From positions 1 to 64,000 of the forward strand of contig NZ_JAVJSX010000044.1 of assembly GCF_040219215.1 (NCBI RefSeq): 64,000 nt of DNA, written 5' to 3'. This document shows, piece by piece, positions 44,415 through 53,052 of the stretch (within the stretch, counting starts at the first letter, position 1; each line of letters starts with the position of its first letter). A model generated the notes under the pieces. That model was not told the DNA's origin. It did no database searches and saw only the letters and a list, made by a program, of their open reading frames with translations. This DNA comes from Thalassobaculum_A sp040219215 (GTDB lineage Bacteria; Pseudomonadota; Alphaproteobacteria; Thalassobaculales; Thalassobaculaceae). The position numbers and the translations under genes were made by a program.

Positions 44415-45662
44415 TCAAATCACCCCGGATTCCTTGAGCTTCGCCAGCGCGTCCGCCGGCAGGCCGAGTTCGCCGCCCAGCACCTCCTCGGTGTGCTGAC
44501 CGAGAATCGGCGGCGGACGACGGTACTCCGCCGGGGTGTCCGACAGCTTCAGCGGGTAGGCGATGCTCGGCACGCCTTCGGGGCTGAACGGGTGGTCGGG
44601 GATGCTCTGCTGCATGCCGCGCGCCCGGACCTGCGGATCGTCGAACACCTGGTCGATGTCGTTGACCGGGCCGCACGGCACACCGACCGATTCCAGGCCG
44701 GCGACCCATTCGGCGGTCGTTCTGGCCCGCATGATGGCAGCGACGGTGGCGACCGACTCGGCCCGGTTGCGTACCCGGGCCACGTTGGTGGCGAAGCGCG
44801 GATCGGCGACCACGTCCTCGCGCCCGGCGAACCGGCAGAACTTGGCGAATTGCTGGTCGTTGCCGACGCCCAGGATCACGTGGCCGTCGGCTGTTGCGAA
44901 CACCTGGTAGGGCGTGATGTTCGGGTGGGCGTTGCCGAGCCGGGTGGGGGCGGTGCCGCCGACCAGGTAGTTCAGGCCCTGGTTGACCAGCCAGCTCACC
45001 TGGGTGTCCAGCAGGGCGGCGTCGATGTACTGGCCGCGTCCGGTGGCGTCGCGGTGGCGCAGGGCGGCCAGGATGGCGGTAGCGGTGTGCATGCCGGTCA
45101 TCACGTCGGCGATCGCCACGCCGACCTTCATCGGCTCGCCGCCGTCCTCGCCGGTCACGCTCATGATCCCGCCCATGCCCTGGGCCAGGAAGTCATAGCC
45201 GGCGCGCGGTGCGTAGGGACCGGTCTGGCCGAATCCGGTGATGCTGGCATAGACCAGCCGCGGGAACCGCTCGCGCAGCTGTTCGAACGACAGGCCGTAG
45301 CGCGCCATGTCGCCGACCTTGAAGTTCTCGATGAAGACGTCGGCGGTCTCCAGCAGTTTCAGCAGCACCTCGCGGCCCTCGGGACGCGAGATGTCCAGCC
45401 CGACCGAGCGCTTGTTGCGGTTGCACGACAGGTAGTAGGCGCTCTCCGAGGTGTCCTGACCGCCGGCATCCTTCAGGAACGGCGGTCCCCATTTGCGGGT
45501 GTCGTCGCCCATGCCCGGCCGCTCGATCTTCACGATGTCGGCACCGAGATCCCCCAGGGTCTGGGTGCAGATCGGCCCGGCCAGGATGCGCGAGCAGTCG
45601 ATGACACGGATCCCGGCAAGGGCACCGGCGGCGGGGACGGCGGATTCGGAGGTATCGGTCAT
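44415..45662 (-). CDS. CaiB/BaiF family CoA-transferase (type III)
   Basis: A 415-residue class III CoA-transferase. Typical segments are the N-terminal GIRVIDCSRILAGPICTQTLGDLGADIVKIERPG in parts, NKRSVGLDIS, NFKVGDMARYGL, and GQYIDAALLDTQ, which carries the catalytic aspartate of the family. Substrates (formyl-, carnitine-, succinyl- or other acyl-CoA) cannot be told from sequence. The start is at the ATG giving MTDTSESAVPA; the open frame extends about 195 bases further into the divergent gene's leader. It is the first of four genes not normally found between pyrB and ruvX. Confidence 0.92.
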   Translation of the reverse strand: MTDTSESAVPAAGALAGIRVIDCSRILAGPICTQTLGDLGADIVKIERPGMGDDTRKWGPPFLKDAGGQDTSESAYYLSCNRNKRSVGLDISRPEGREVLLKLLETADVFIENFKVGDMARYGLSFEQLRERFPRLVYASITGFGQTGPYAPRAGYDFLAQGMGGIMSVTGEDGGEPMKVGVAIADVMTGMHTATAILAALRHRDATGRGQYIDAALLDTQVSWLVNQGLNYLVGGTAPTRLGNAHPNITPYQVFATADGHVILGVGNDQQFAKFCRFAGREDVVADPRFATNVARVRNRAESVATVAAIMRARTTAEWVAGLESVGVPCGPVNDIDQVFDDPQVRARGMQQSIPDHPFSPEGVPSIAYPLKLSDTPAEYRRPPPILGQHTEEVLGGELGLPADALAKLKESGVI

Positions 45663-45814
45663 GGCGCTCGAGGGGTGGCGGGAAGGGGGGCGATGGTGCG
45701 ATGAGCGACGATGGGGATCAAGCTGCGCGACGGCGAGGTTGGAACCGTCCCCAAGCGTCATATGTGCAAACGTGCCCTTCCGTCTTCCATCCGCAGCCAA
45801 CCAGCAAGGACCGC

Positions 45815-46852
45815 TTGATCGACTTTTCCTCCTACGACCTCGGTGTCGTCGTCGCAATCTTCGTCGCTTCCGGCGCCGCCGTTCTGGTGTGCGGGGTCCG
45901 CCTCACGAGCGTCGCCGACCGGCTCGCCCATCAAAGCGGCGTCGGCGGCGCAGTGATTGGTGCCGTCGTGCTTGGTGCATTGACCTCGCTCTCAGGAAGC
46001 GTGACGTCGGTGTCTGCCGCGGCGGCCGGGCACCCCGAGCTGGCGACAGCCAACGCGATCGGAGGAATCGCGGCACAGACCATGTTCCTCGTGTTCGGCG
46101 ACATCGCCTACCGTCGCGCGAACTTGGAACATGCGGCCGCTTCTTTGCCCAATGTTCTGTCCGGCTGCCTGCTGGTCATCATGCTCGGATTGATCCTGAT
46201 CGCCGCCCTGCTGCCGTCGGTGACGGTTGCTGGCGTACATCCTCTGACCCCGGCGTTGCTGCTCGTCTACGTTGTCGGAATGCGGGCCGTCGACCGGTCG
46301 CGATGGCAACAGAGCTGGGTTCCGCGGAGGACCGACGACACCCGGCTCGACGCGCCGGACCCTCAGGCCCCTCACGATGGGTCAACGTTAAAGCTGTGGA
46401 CCGCAATCCTCGGATTGGGCGCAATCGTGGGCGGAGCCGGATATCTGATCTCCGGTAGTGCGCTCTCCATGGCATCCGAGTTGGGAATCCGCGAAGGATT
46501 GATCGGTGCGCTGTTGACCTCGATCGTGACTTCAACGCCCGAACTCGTCACGACTGTGGCGGCGGTGCGTCGTGGCGCGCTGGCACTGGCGGTCGGCGGA
46601 ATTCTCGGCGGCAACACGTTCGACGTTCTGTTCACGGCGTTCTCGGACCTCGCCTACAGATCCGGTTCGATCTATCACACGATGCGGCTGGACCAGATCT
46701 TCCTGGTAGTCCTGACCATCGTCATGACCGCGATCCTGATCTTCGGCCTGCTGCACAGGGAGAGGCGGGGCTTCGCGAACATCGGGTTCGAAAGCGTGTG
46801 TCTGATCGTGCTCTATGCCAGTGGCATGTTAGCTCTGGTCTGGGCGTTCTGA
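45815..46852 (+). CDS. Sodium/calcium exchanger family membrane protein
   Basis: A protein of about 345 residues with roughly ten membrane segments and the two alpha repeats of the CaCA superfamily: repeat 1 LGALTSLSGSVTSVSAAAAG with NAIGGIAAQT, and repeat 2 LLTSIVTSTPELVTTVAAV with GGNTFDVLF. It is expected to exchange calcium or another cation for sodium or protons. A TTG at 45815 with AAGGA four bases before it is preferred, because upstream codons back to an ATG at 45701 encode a polar stretch with no membrane or family character. The start remains uncertain. Confidence 0.85.
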   Translation: MIDFSSYDLGVVVAIFVASGAAVLVCGVRLTSVADRLAHQSGVGGAVIGAVVLGALTSLSGSVTSVSAAAAGHPELATANAIGGIAAQTMFLVFGDIAYRRANLEHAAASLPNVLSGCLLVIMLGLILIAALLPSVTVAGVHPLTPALLLVYVVGMRAVDRSRWQQSWVPRRTDDTRLDAPDPQAPHDGSTLKLWTAILGLGAIVGGAGYLISGSALSMASELGIREGLIGALLTSIVTSTPELVTTVAAVRRGALALAVGGILGGNTFDVLFTAFSDLAYRSGSIYHTMRLDQIFLVVLTIVMTAILIFGLLHRERRGFANIGFESVCLIVLYASGMLALVWAF

Positions 46853-46862
46853 ACGGGAGCAC

Positions 46863-47717
46863 TCACGCCGCCACGGGCAATTCGCCTGCAAACGTCGTGC
46901 GCCACAGCAGTCGGCGATGTCCGTCGTAGTCGTTGACCGCGAAGTGCAGGGTCATCCGGTTGTCCCAGATCACCAGGTCTCCCGGTTGCCAGCGGTGGCG
47001 GCAGCAGAACTCCGGCCGGGTCATGTGGGCATAGAGACGTGAGAGGATCGGCGCACTTTCTTCCTCGCTCATGCCGTCGAGGCGGATCGTGTAGATCGGG
47101 TTCAGGAACAGCGCGGCCCGGCCGCTGACTGGATGGAGGCGCACCATCGGGTGGGCGATCTCGCGGTCGGCCTCGGGGTCGCCACGGGCGATCTTGATCG
47201 AGCGGCTGGTCGCCACGGTGGGCGCGTGACGTACGCCATAGGGCGCACCGGTCTGGATCGCCCTTCGGCCGTTCACAAGAGCGCGCAGGTCGTCGGGAAG
47301 GGTGTCCCAGGCGGTGGCCTGATCGGCCCAAAGGGTATCGCCGCCGACTGGCGGCAGGTCGACCGCCTGCAGCAGCGAGCCGCCGGGGGGCCGCTCCAGG
47401 AACGAGAAGTCGGAATGCCAGTCGCCGCCGAAGGTGGAGATCCGCTGCTCGTCGGCCTCCTTCAGCACGGCGACCACATCAGGGTCTTCGGCCGATGGTG
47501 CGATGTAAGGGACCCGGAACAACGGGCCGAACACCTCGGTCGCCCGTTTCAGCGCCGCCATATCCAGAAACTGATTGGGCAGGAACAGCACCAGCCGATC
47601 GGCCAACGCCCTGCGCAGGGCCTGGGCCAAGGCGTCATCGACCGGGTGCTTCAGGTCGATGCCGGTCAGCCGAGAGCCAAGCCTGGGCGTGACCGGTTCC
47701 GAGGCGAGATCTGCCAT
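46863..47717 (-). CDS. TauD/TfdA family Fe(II)/2-oxoglutarate dioxygenase
   Basis: A 284-residue dioxygenase. The metal triad is His101 and Asp103 in DWHSDFSF and His258 in WDNRMTLHFA; the 2-oxoglutarate-binding arginine is likely Arg269 in GHRRLLWRTTF. Length and layout match taurine dioxygenase and its relatives (alkyl sulfatase, 2,4-D dioxygenase), so the substrate is an open question. It is convergent with the Na/Ca exchanger gene, with 10 bases between. Confidence 0.9.
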   Translation of the reverse strand: MADLASEPVTPRLGSRLTGIDLKHPVDDALAQALRRALADRLVLFLPNQFLDMAALKRATEVFGPLFRVPYIAPSAEDPDVVAVLKEADEQRISTFGGDWHSDFSFLERPPGGSLLQAVDLPPVGGDTLWADQATAWDTLPDDLRALVNGRRAIQTGAPYGVRHAPTVATSRSIKIARGDPEADREIAHPMVRLHPVSGRAALFLNPIYTIRLDGMSEEESAPILSRLYAHMTRPEFCCRHRWQPGDLVIWDNRMTLHFAVNDYDGHRRLLWRTTFAGELPVAA

Positions 47718-47839
47718 TGCGTCCGCTCCGTTCCTACGTGGCCAGCCTGCGGCCGGCCCTTCAGGATGTCAGAGCGTTGTAGTGGTGATCAAACGCGCGA
47801 GTTCAATTGTTCTCAACATCTGGGTGTTGCCGTGTGGGC

Positions 47840-48754
47840 CTAGCCGACCCAGGCGATGAACAGCGGAAGGGTCACCGCCGCCATCGCCACCTGGGTGGTC
47901 AGGATCGCCGCCATCAGGGCGTGGTCGCCGCCCAGCGCGCGGGCGAACACGTAGGACGAGGCCGAGCTGGGCAGGGCGTTGAACAGCACCGCGACCTGCA
48001 ACGCCACTCCGCTGAGGCCGAGCGGATTGGCCAGCGCCAGGGTCAGCGCCGGCACCGCCATCAGCTTCAGCGCGTTCGAGAGCAGCAGCGGCGCCCAGCC
48101 GGTGCGCAGCGCCGAGAACCGCAGGCCGGCGCCGACCGCCAGCAGACCGAGCGCAAGCGCGCCGCGGCCCATCAATTCCAGCCCGTCGGCGACCAGCGGG
48201 TGCAGGCCGATGCCGCTGGCGTTCAGGGCGATGCCGAGCAGGCAGGCAATAATAATCGGGTTCTTGGCCATCGAGGAAAGGACGACGCGCATTCCGGCCG
48301 GCTTGTCGCCGATCATCCGGGTCAGGAACCATACCGACAAAGCGTTCACCAGCGGGATCACTGCTGCGATGCCGACAGCGGCCAGCGCCACCCCATCGTG
48401 GCCGTACAGCGCCCCGGCGGCGGCGATGCCGATATAGGTGTTCTGGCGGATCGCCCCCTGGATGACGCTGGTGTACGCCGCCCCTCCAATGCGGGTGATC
48501 CGCTGGATTGCGACCAGGAATCCGGTGACGATCAGCACCGCGCCGGCCATCGCCGCCACCATCGGTCCGATCTCGTAGCCGGTCAGGTCGGTGCCGCCGA
48601 GCTTGAGCACCAGCAGGGCCGGCAGCAGCACCCAGTAGGTGATCAACTCGATGCCACGCCAGCCGTCCTCGCCGATCGGTCCGATCGGCCGCAGGATCGC
48701 GCCGACCACGATCAGGCCGAACACCGGCGCCAGGGCGGCGAGGGTAGCGTTCAT
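47840..48754 (-). CDS. AEC family transporter (auxin efflux carrier-like permease)
   Basis: A 304-residue membrane protein with about ten hydrophobic segments in the two-bundle pattern of the AEC/BASS fold. The segments begin MNATLAALAPVFGLIVVGAIL and the family-typical ALLVLKLGGTDL and QGAIRQNTYIGIA occur. The ATG at 48754 is chosen over one 33 bases upstream because it begins directly with the first helix. Bacterial members include malonate and dicarboxylate carriers (MdcF-like). It lies upstream of the TauD gene on the same strand (122 bases) and may serve its substrate or product. Confidence 0.88.
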   Translation of the reverse strand: MNATLAALAPVFGLIVVGAILRPIGPIGEDGWRGIELITYWVLLPALLVLKLGGTDLTGYEIGPMVAAMAGAVLIVTGFLVAIQRITRIGGAAYTSVIQGAIRQNTYIGIAAAGALYGHDGVALAAVGIAAVIPLVNALSVWFLTRMIGDKPAGMRVVLSSMAKNPIIIACLLGIALNASGIGLHPLVADGLELMGRGALALGLLAVGAGLRFSALRTGWAPLLLSNALKLMAVPALTLALANPLGLSGVALQVAVLFNALPSSASSYVFARALGGDHALMAAILTTQVAMAAVTLPLFIAWVG

Positions 48755-48764
48755 GCGGTGGAGA

Positions 48765-49271
48765 CTACTCCGGAGCGGGCGGCGCAAACCCGGTGCTGCG
48801 CGGTGCGGGCTCCGGCAGGGCGTCCAGGGCGGCTTGCAGGATCCAGGCGGCGGCCGCGGAGTCGATGGATTTCTTGCGCTTGCCGCGGGTCAGGTCGGCT
48901 TCGGAGATCATCGCGCGCTCGACCGCCTGGGTGCTCATCCGCTCATCCTGGAAGATCGTCGGCAGGTCGTGACGCAGCAGCAGTTCGGCCGTGAGGTCGC
49001 GGGTCGACTGGCAGCGAGGACCCTCGGTGCCGTCCATGTTCAGCGGCAGGCCGACCACGAAGCCGCCGATGTTGCGGCTGCCCACCAGGGCCAGGATCTC
49101 GGCGGCGTCCTCGGAGAATTTGCGCCGGCGGATGATAGTCACCGGCGAGGCGACGCGCAGGGCGGCGTCCGATACCGCGATACCGATGGTTTTGGTCCCG
49201 AAATCCAGGCCCATAAGCCTTGCGCCGGGGCCGAGCAGGCGGTGCAGGTCGGCAGGCTTGCAGATGGCCAT
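48765..49271 (-). CDS. ruvX: Holliday junction resolvase-like RuvX (YqgF)
   Basis: A 168-residue RNase H-fold protein. MGLDFGTKTIGIAVSD is the first catalytic strand (from about residue 20), GFVVGLPLNMDGTEGP the second block, and DERMSTQAVE with KKSIDSAAAAWILQ completes the acidic site. YqgF proteins act in 16S rRNA processing and are annotated as putative resolvases. The ATG at 49271 is chosen because upstream frame is antisense to gatC and gatA. It is divergent from gatC. Confidence 0.93.
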   Translation of the reverse strand: MAICKPADLHRLLGPGARLMGLDFGTKTIGIAVSDAALRVASPVTIIRRRKFSEDAAEILALVGSRNIGGFVVGLPLNMDGTEGPRCQSTRDLTAELLLRHDLPTIFQDERMSTQAVERAMISEADLTRGKRKKSIDSAAAAWILQAALDALPEPAPRSTGFAPPAPE

Positions 49272-49296
49272 GGTGGGTGTTAGCTTCCGCGCTCCG

Positions 49297-49318
49297 AAAC
49301 GGCGGAAATCCGCCGTTT
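49297..49318. repeat. Palindrome in the ruvX-gatC divergent gap
   Basis: AAACGGCGGA and TCCGCCGTTT are perfect inverted arms with two bases between, followed by a T. It lies upstream of both divergent genes (25 bases from ruvX, 37 from gatC), so it is more likely an operator or leader hairpin than a terminator. Confidence 0.6.
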
Positions 49319-49355
49319 TCCGGTTTTCATGTTTGTCTGGAACGGTCTTTACCCC

Positions 49356-49643
49356 ATGTCGCTCGACAAGGCCACCGTCGCGTCCATCGCGACACTCGCC
49401 CGCCTTCGTGTTCCCGAGGATCGCCTGGAGCCGATGGTCGCCGATCTGAACGCCATCCTCGGCTTCGTCGAGCAGCTCAATCAGGTCGACACCGACGGGG
49501 TGGAGCCGCTCGCCAGCGTCACCGGCCATTCGCTGCCGCAGCGCGAGGACGCCGTTACCGACGGCGGCTACCCCGACCGGGTGACGGCGAACGCGCCGGA
49601 CGGCGGCAATGGCTTCTACGCGGTGCCGAAGGTGGTCGAGTGA
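49356..49643 (+). CDS. gatC: Asp-tRNA(Asn)/Glu-tRNA(Gln) amidotransferase subunit C
   Basis: A 95-residue GatC, the small subunit that wraps GatA and GatB in the tRNA-dependent amidotransferase. MSLDKATVASIATLARLRV is the standard N-terminus and selects the ATG at 49356; LNAILGFVEQLNQVDTDGVEPL and the C-terminal FYAVPKVVE are diagnostic. Its stop overlaps the gatA start by one base (TGATG). Confidence 0.96.
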   Translation: MSLDKATVASIATLARLRVPEDRLEPMVADLNAILGFVEQLNQVDTDGVEPLASVTGHSLPQREDAVTDGGYPDRVTANAPDGGNGFYAVPKVVE

Positions 49644-51124
49644 TGGCCGGCATCCTCGACCTCGATCTCGTCGCCGCCCGCGATGCCCTGCGCGCCCGCG
49701 AGATCTCCAGCACCGAACTGACGTCGGCCTACCTGTCGCGCATCGAGGCAACGGCCGATCTGAACGCCTACATCACCGTGACCGCCGACAGGGCGCGGGC
49801 GATGGCCAAGGCATCGGACGAGCGGCTGGCCAGCGGCGAGGGCGGAGCGCTGGAAGGCCTGCCGATCGCGGTGAAGGACCTGTTCTGTACCGAGGGCGTG
49901 CTGACCACCGCGGCGTCGCACATCCTCGACGGTTTCAAGCCGACCTACGAGTCGACCGTGACCGCCAACCTGTGGGGCGCCGGTGCGGTCATGCTTGGCA
50001 AGACCAACCTGGACGAGTTCGCCATGGGCTCGTCCAGCGCGACGTCCTTCTACGGACCGCCGGTCAACCCGTGGCGTGGCGCCCAGGATAGCGAGACCAA
50101 ATTGGTTCCCGGCGGCTCGTCCGGCGGCTCGGCCGCTGCGGTTTCCGGCTGGGCGGCCCTGGCCGCGACCGGCACCGACACCGGTGGTTCGATCCGCCAG
50201 CCGGCCAGCTTGACCGGCATCGTTGGCATGAAGCCGAGCTATGGCCGCTGTTCGCGTTGGGGCATCGTGGCGTTCGCCTCGTCGCTCGACCAGGCCGGGC
50301 CGATGACCCGCACGGTGCACGACGCCGCGGTCATGCTATCGGCGATGGCCGGTCACGATCCGAAGGACTCTACCTCGGCCGCCGAGCCGCTGCCGGATCT
50401 GGAGGCGACGCTGGACAGCGGCGTGAAAGGCCTGCGGATTGGCGTGCCGGCCGAGTACCGCGTCGATGGCATGCCGGCCGAGATCAGCGAGATCTGGGCC
50501 AAGGGCATCGCCTGGCTGAAGGACGCCGGTGCGGAGATCGTCGACATCGCGCTGCCGCATACCCGGTACGCGCTGGCGACCTACTACATCATCGCGCCGG
50601 CCGAGGCGTCGTCGAACCTGGCGCGATATGACGGGGTGCGCTACGGCCTGCGGGTCGACGGCGGCAGCCTGGACGAGATGTACGCTAACACCCGCGGCGA
50701 GGGCTTCGGCGCCGAAGTGCAGCGCCGGGTGCTGATCGGCACCTATGTGCTGTCGGCCGGCTACTACGATGCCTACTACCGCAAGGCCCAGCGGGTGCGA
50801 TCGCTGATCCGCCGCGACTTCGACGAAGCCTTCGGCGAGGTCGACGCGATCCTGACCCCGACCGCGCCATCGGACGCCTTTGCGATCGGCGCCAACGAGG
50901 ACGACCCGGTGAAGATGTACCTGAACGACGTGTTCACGGTGCCCGCCAGCCTTGCCGGCCTGCCGGGCCTGTCGGTGCCGGCCGGGCTGTCGGCGCGCGG
51001 GCTGCCGCTGGGGCTGCAGGTTCTGGGTCGGATGTTCGACGAGCCGATGGTGCTGCGGGTCGGCCGGGCAATCGAGAAGGCAGCCGCCTTCAGTGCCCGA
51101 CCCGCCATGCTGGAAGGGGTCTGA
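49643..51124 (+). CDS. gatA: Asp-tRNA(Asn)/Glu-tRNA(Gln) amidotransferase subunit A
   Basis: A 493-residue amidase-signature enzyme that releases ammonia from glutamine for transamidation of mischarged tRNA. The Ser-cisSer-Lys site is complete: Lys78 in AVKDLF, Ser159 in GGSSGGS and Ser183 in GTDTGGSIRQPA. DEFAMGSSSATS and the GLQVLGRMFDE segment are typical of GatA and separate it from the two generic amidases later in the window. The long frame upstream (to 49220) is antisense and shadow sequence. gatB starts 3 bases after the stop. Confidence 0.96.
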   Translation: MAGILDLDLVAARDALRAREISSTELTSAYLSRIEATADLNAYITVTADRARAMAKASDERLASGEGGALEGLPIAVKDLFCTEGVLTTAASHILDGFKPTYESTVTANLWGAGAVMLGKTNLDEFAMGSSSATSFYGPPVNPWRGAQDSETKLVPGGSSGGSAAAVSGWAALAATGTDTGGSIRQPASLTGIVGMKPSYGRCSRWGIVAFASSLDQAGPMTRTVHDAAVMLSAMAGHDPKDSTSAAEPLPDLEATLDSGVKGLRIGVPAEYRVDGMPAEISEIWAKGIAWLKDAGAEIVDIALPHTRYALATYYIIAPAEASSNLARYDGVRYGLRVDGGSLDEMYANTRGEGFGAEVQRRVLIGTYVLSAGYYDAYYRKAQRVRSLIRRDFDEAFGEVDAILTPTAPSDAFAIGANEDDPVKMYLNDVFTVPASLAGLPGLSVPAGLSARGLPLGLQVLGRMFDEPMVLRVGRAIEKAAAFSARPAMLEGV

Positions 51125-51127
51125 GCG

Positions 51128-52600
51128 ATGTCAGAGCCGTATCGCATCCAGGGTGAGACCGGGGCCTGGGAGGTGGTGATCGGGCTGGAGGTCCACGCCC
51201 AGGTGATCTCCAAGTCCAAGCTGTTCTCCGGTTCGGCCACAACCTTCGGCGCCGATGCCAACACCCAGGTCAGCCTGGTGGATGCCGCCATGCCGGGCAT
51301 GCTGCCGGTGATCAACCGCGAGTGCGTCGACCAGGCGGTCCGCACCGGCCTGGCGCTGGAGGCGAAGATCAATCCGGTCAGCGTGTTCGACCGCAAGAAT
51401 TACTTCTACGCAGACCTGCCGCAGGGCTACCAGATCAGCCAGTACGAGCAGCCGATCGTCGGCGAGGGCGTGGTCCATCTCGACCTGCCGGACGGCGAGA
51501 CCAAGGAAGTCGGCATCGAGCGGCTGCACCTGGAGCAGGACGCCGGCAAGTCGCTGCACGACCAGCATCCGACGAAGTCCTACATCGACTTGAACCGGTC
51601 GGGCGTGGCGCTGATGGAGATCGTCTCCAAGCCCGACCTTCGCTCGCCGGAGGACACGGCCGCCTACATCAAGAAGCTGCGCTCGATCCTGCGCTACATC
51701 GGCACCTGCGACGGCAACATGCAGGAAGGCTCGATGCGCTGCGACGTGAACGTGTCGGTGCGCAAGCCCGGCGACGCATACGGTACGCGCTGCGAGATCA
51801 AGAACGTCAACTCGATCCGCTTCGTCCAGCAGGCGATCGAGTACGAGGCGCGCCGTCAGGTTGAGATCCTGGAGGAAGGCGGCAGCATCCGGCAGGAGAC
51901 CCGGCTGTTCGACGCCAACAGGGGTGAGACCCGCTCGATGCGCTCCAAGGAAGACGCCCACGACTACCGCTACTTCCCGGACCCCGACCTGTTGCCGCTT
52001 AAGCTCGATGCCGAGCGCGTCGAGGCGCTGAAGGCAGCGTTGCCGGAACTTCCGGATGTGAAGAAGGCGCGGTTCATCGCCGAGTACGGTCTGTCGGTCT
52101 ACGATGCCTCCTCGCTGATCGAGGAGCGCGCGACCGCCGACTGGTACGAGGCAGTGGTCAAGGGCGGCAACGGCAAGCGCGATCCGAAGATCGCCGCCAA
52201 CTGGACGATCTCCGAACTGTTCGGCGCGTTGAACAAGGCCGGCCTCGACCTCGCCGACAGCCCGGTCTCCGCCGACGCGCTGGGCGGGCTGATCGACCTG
52301 ATCGGCGACGGCACGATCTCCGGGCGGATCGCCAAGGACGTGTTCGCCGAGATGTTCGAGACCGGCAAGGATGCCGCCGCGATCGTCGAGGAGAAGGGGC
52401 TGCGCCAGGTCTCCGATACCGGCGCGATCGAGGCGATCGTCGACGCCGTGCTGGCCGAGAACCAGGACAAGGTCGCCGAGTACCGGTCCGGCAAGGACAA
52501 GCTGTTCGGGTTCTTCGTCGGCCAGACCATGAAGCGGTCCGGCGGCAAGGCCAATCCCGGCATGGTCAACGATCTGCTGAAGACCAAGCTGGCAGGATGA
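51128..52600 (+). CDS. gatB: Asp-tRNA(Asn)/Glu-tRNA(Gln) amidotransferase subunit B
   Basis: A 490-residue GatB, the kinase/transamidase subunit that phosphorylates the tRNA-bound Glu or Asp and receives ammonia from GatA. The N-terminal core has VIGLEVHAQVISKSKLFSG, FYADLPQGYQISQYEQP and GSMRCDVNVSVR; the C-terminal YqeY-like tail (about 345-490) ends FFVGQTMKRSGGKANPGMVNDLL in pieces. It completes a gatCAB operon, implying that at least one of Asn-tRNA or Gln-tRNA is made by the indirect route. Confidence 0.97.
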   Translation: MSEPYRIQGETGAWEVVIGLEVHAQVISKSKLFSGSATTFGADANTQVSLVDAAMPGMLPVINRECVDQAVRTGLALEAKINPVSVFDRKNYFYADLPQGYQISQYEQPIVGEGVVHLDLPDGETKEVGIERLHLEQDAGKSLHDQHPTKSYIDLNRSGVALMEIVSKPDLRSPEDTAAYIKKLRSILRYIGTCDGNMQEGSMRCDVNVSVRKPGDAYGTRCEIKNVNSIRFVQQAIEYEARRQVEILEEGGSIRQETRLFDANRGETRSMRSKEDAHDYRYFPDPDLLPLKLDAERVEALKAALPELPDVKKARFIAEYGLSVYDASSLIEERATADWYEAVVKGGNGKRDPKIAANWTISELFGALNKAGLDLADSPVSADALGGLIDLIGDGTISGRIAKDVFAEMFETGKDAAAIVEEKGLRQVSDTGAIEAIVDAVLAENQDKVAEYRSGKDKLFGFFVGQTMKRSGGKANPGMVNDLLKTKLAG

Positions 52601-52699
52601 CACCTCTGCCCGGCAAGGCGGTGTGCGACCACGAGGTTGAGACCTGAGGCGCGCGTTGCGGTAGTCTACCGCCGGTCGAAACGATCGGGGAACGAGGCA

Positions 52700-53029
52700 A
52701 TGGGGCAGTCATTCCGGGTCGCCGCGGCGTCCGTCGCGGTCGGGATCGCGCTGGGCTCGCTTGCAGCACTGGCCGCCGAGAGCCGGGTGGTGCAGACCGG
52801 CAAAGCATTCGAGCCGAAGGTTTTGACCGTCAAGGCCGGCAATACCGTCACCTTCGTCAACGAGGATTTCTACGACCACAACGTCTACTCGGACTCGGTC
52901 GGCAACGTCTTCAATCTCGGCATCCAGCCGCCCGGCCAGACCAACGGCGTGACCCTGGCGACGGCAGGTATCGTCGATGTTCGTTGCCGGATCCATCCGA
53001 AGATGAAGCTGGTCGTCACGGTCGAATAG
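52700..53029 (+). CDS. Exported blue copper protein (cupredoxin)
   Basis: A 109-residue small copper protein. Residues 1-26 are a signal peptide (cleavage near LAALAAES), so it is periplasmic. A type 1 copper site is visible: His60 in FYDHNVYS, then Cys96, His99 and Met102 in CRIHPKM. The short C-x2-H-x2-M loop is like amicyanin/pseudoazurin-type proteins. GAGG lies just before the ATG at 52700; the open frame reaches 63 bases further up. It stands 23 bases before a hybrid kinase gene, perhaps in one transcript; its redox partner is not evident here. Confidence 0.88.
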   Translation: MGQSFRVAAASVAVGIALGSLAALAAESRVVQTGKAFEPKVLTVKAGNTVTFVNEDFYDHNVYSDSVGNVFNLGIQPPGQTNGVTLATAGIVDVRCRIHPKMKLVVTVE

Positions 53030-53052
53030 CCGGCGGGCCCAGGGGACAGCGC

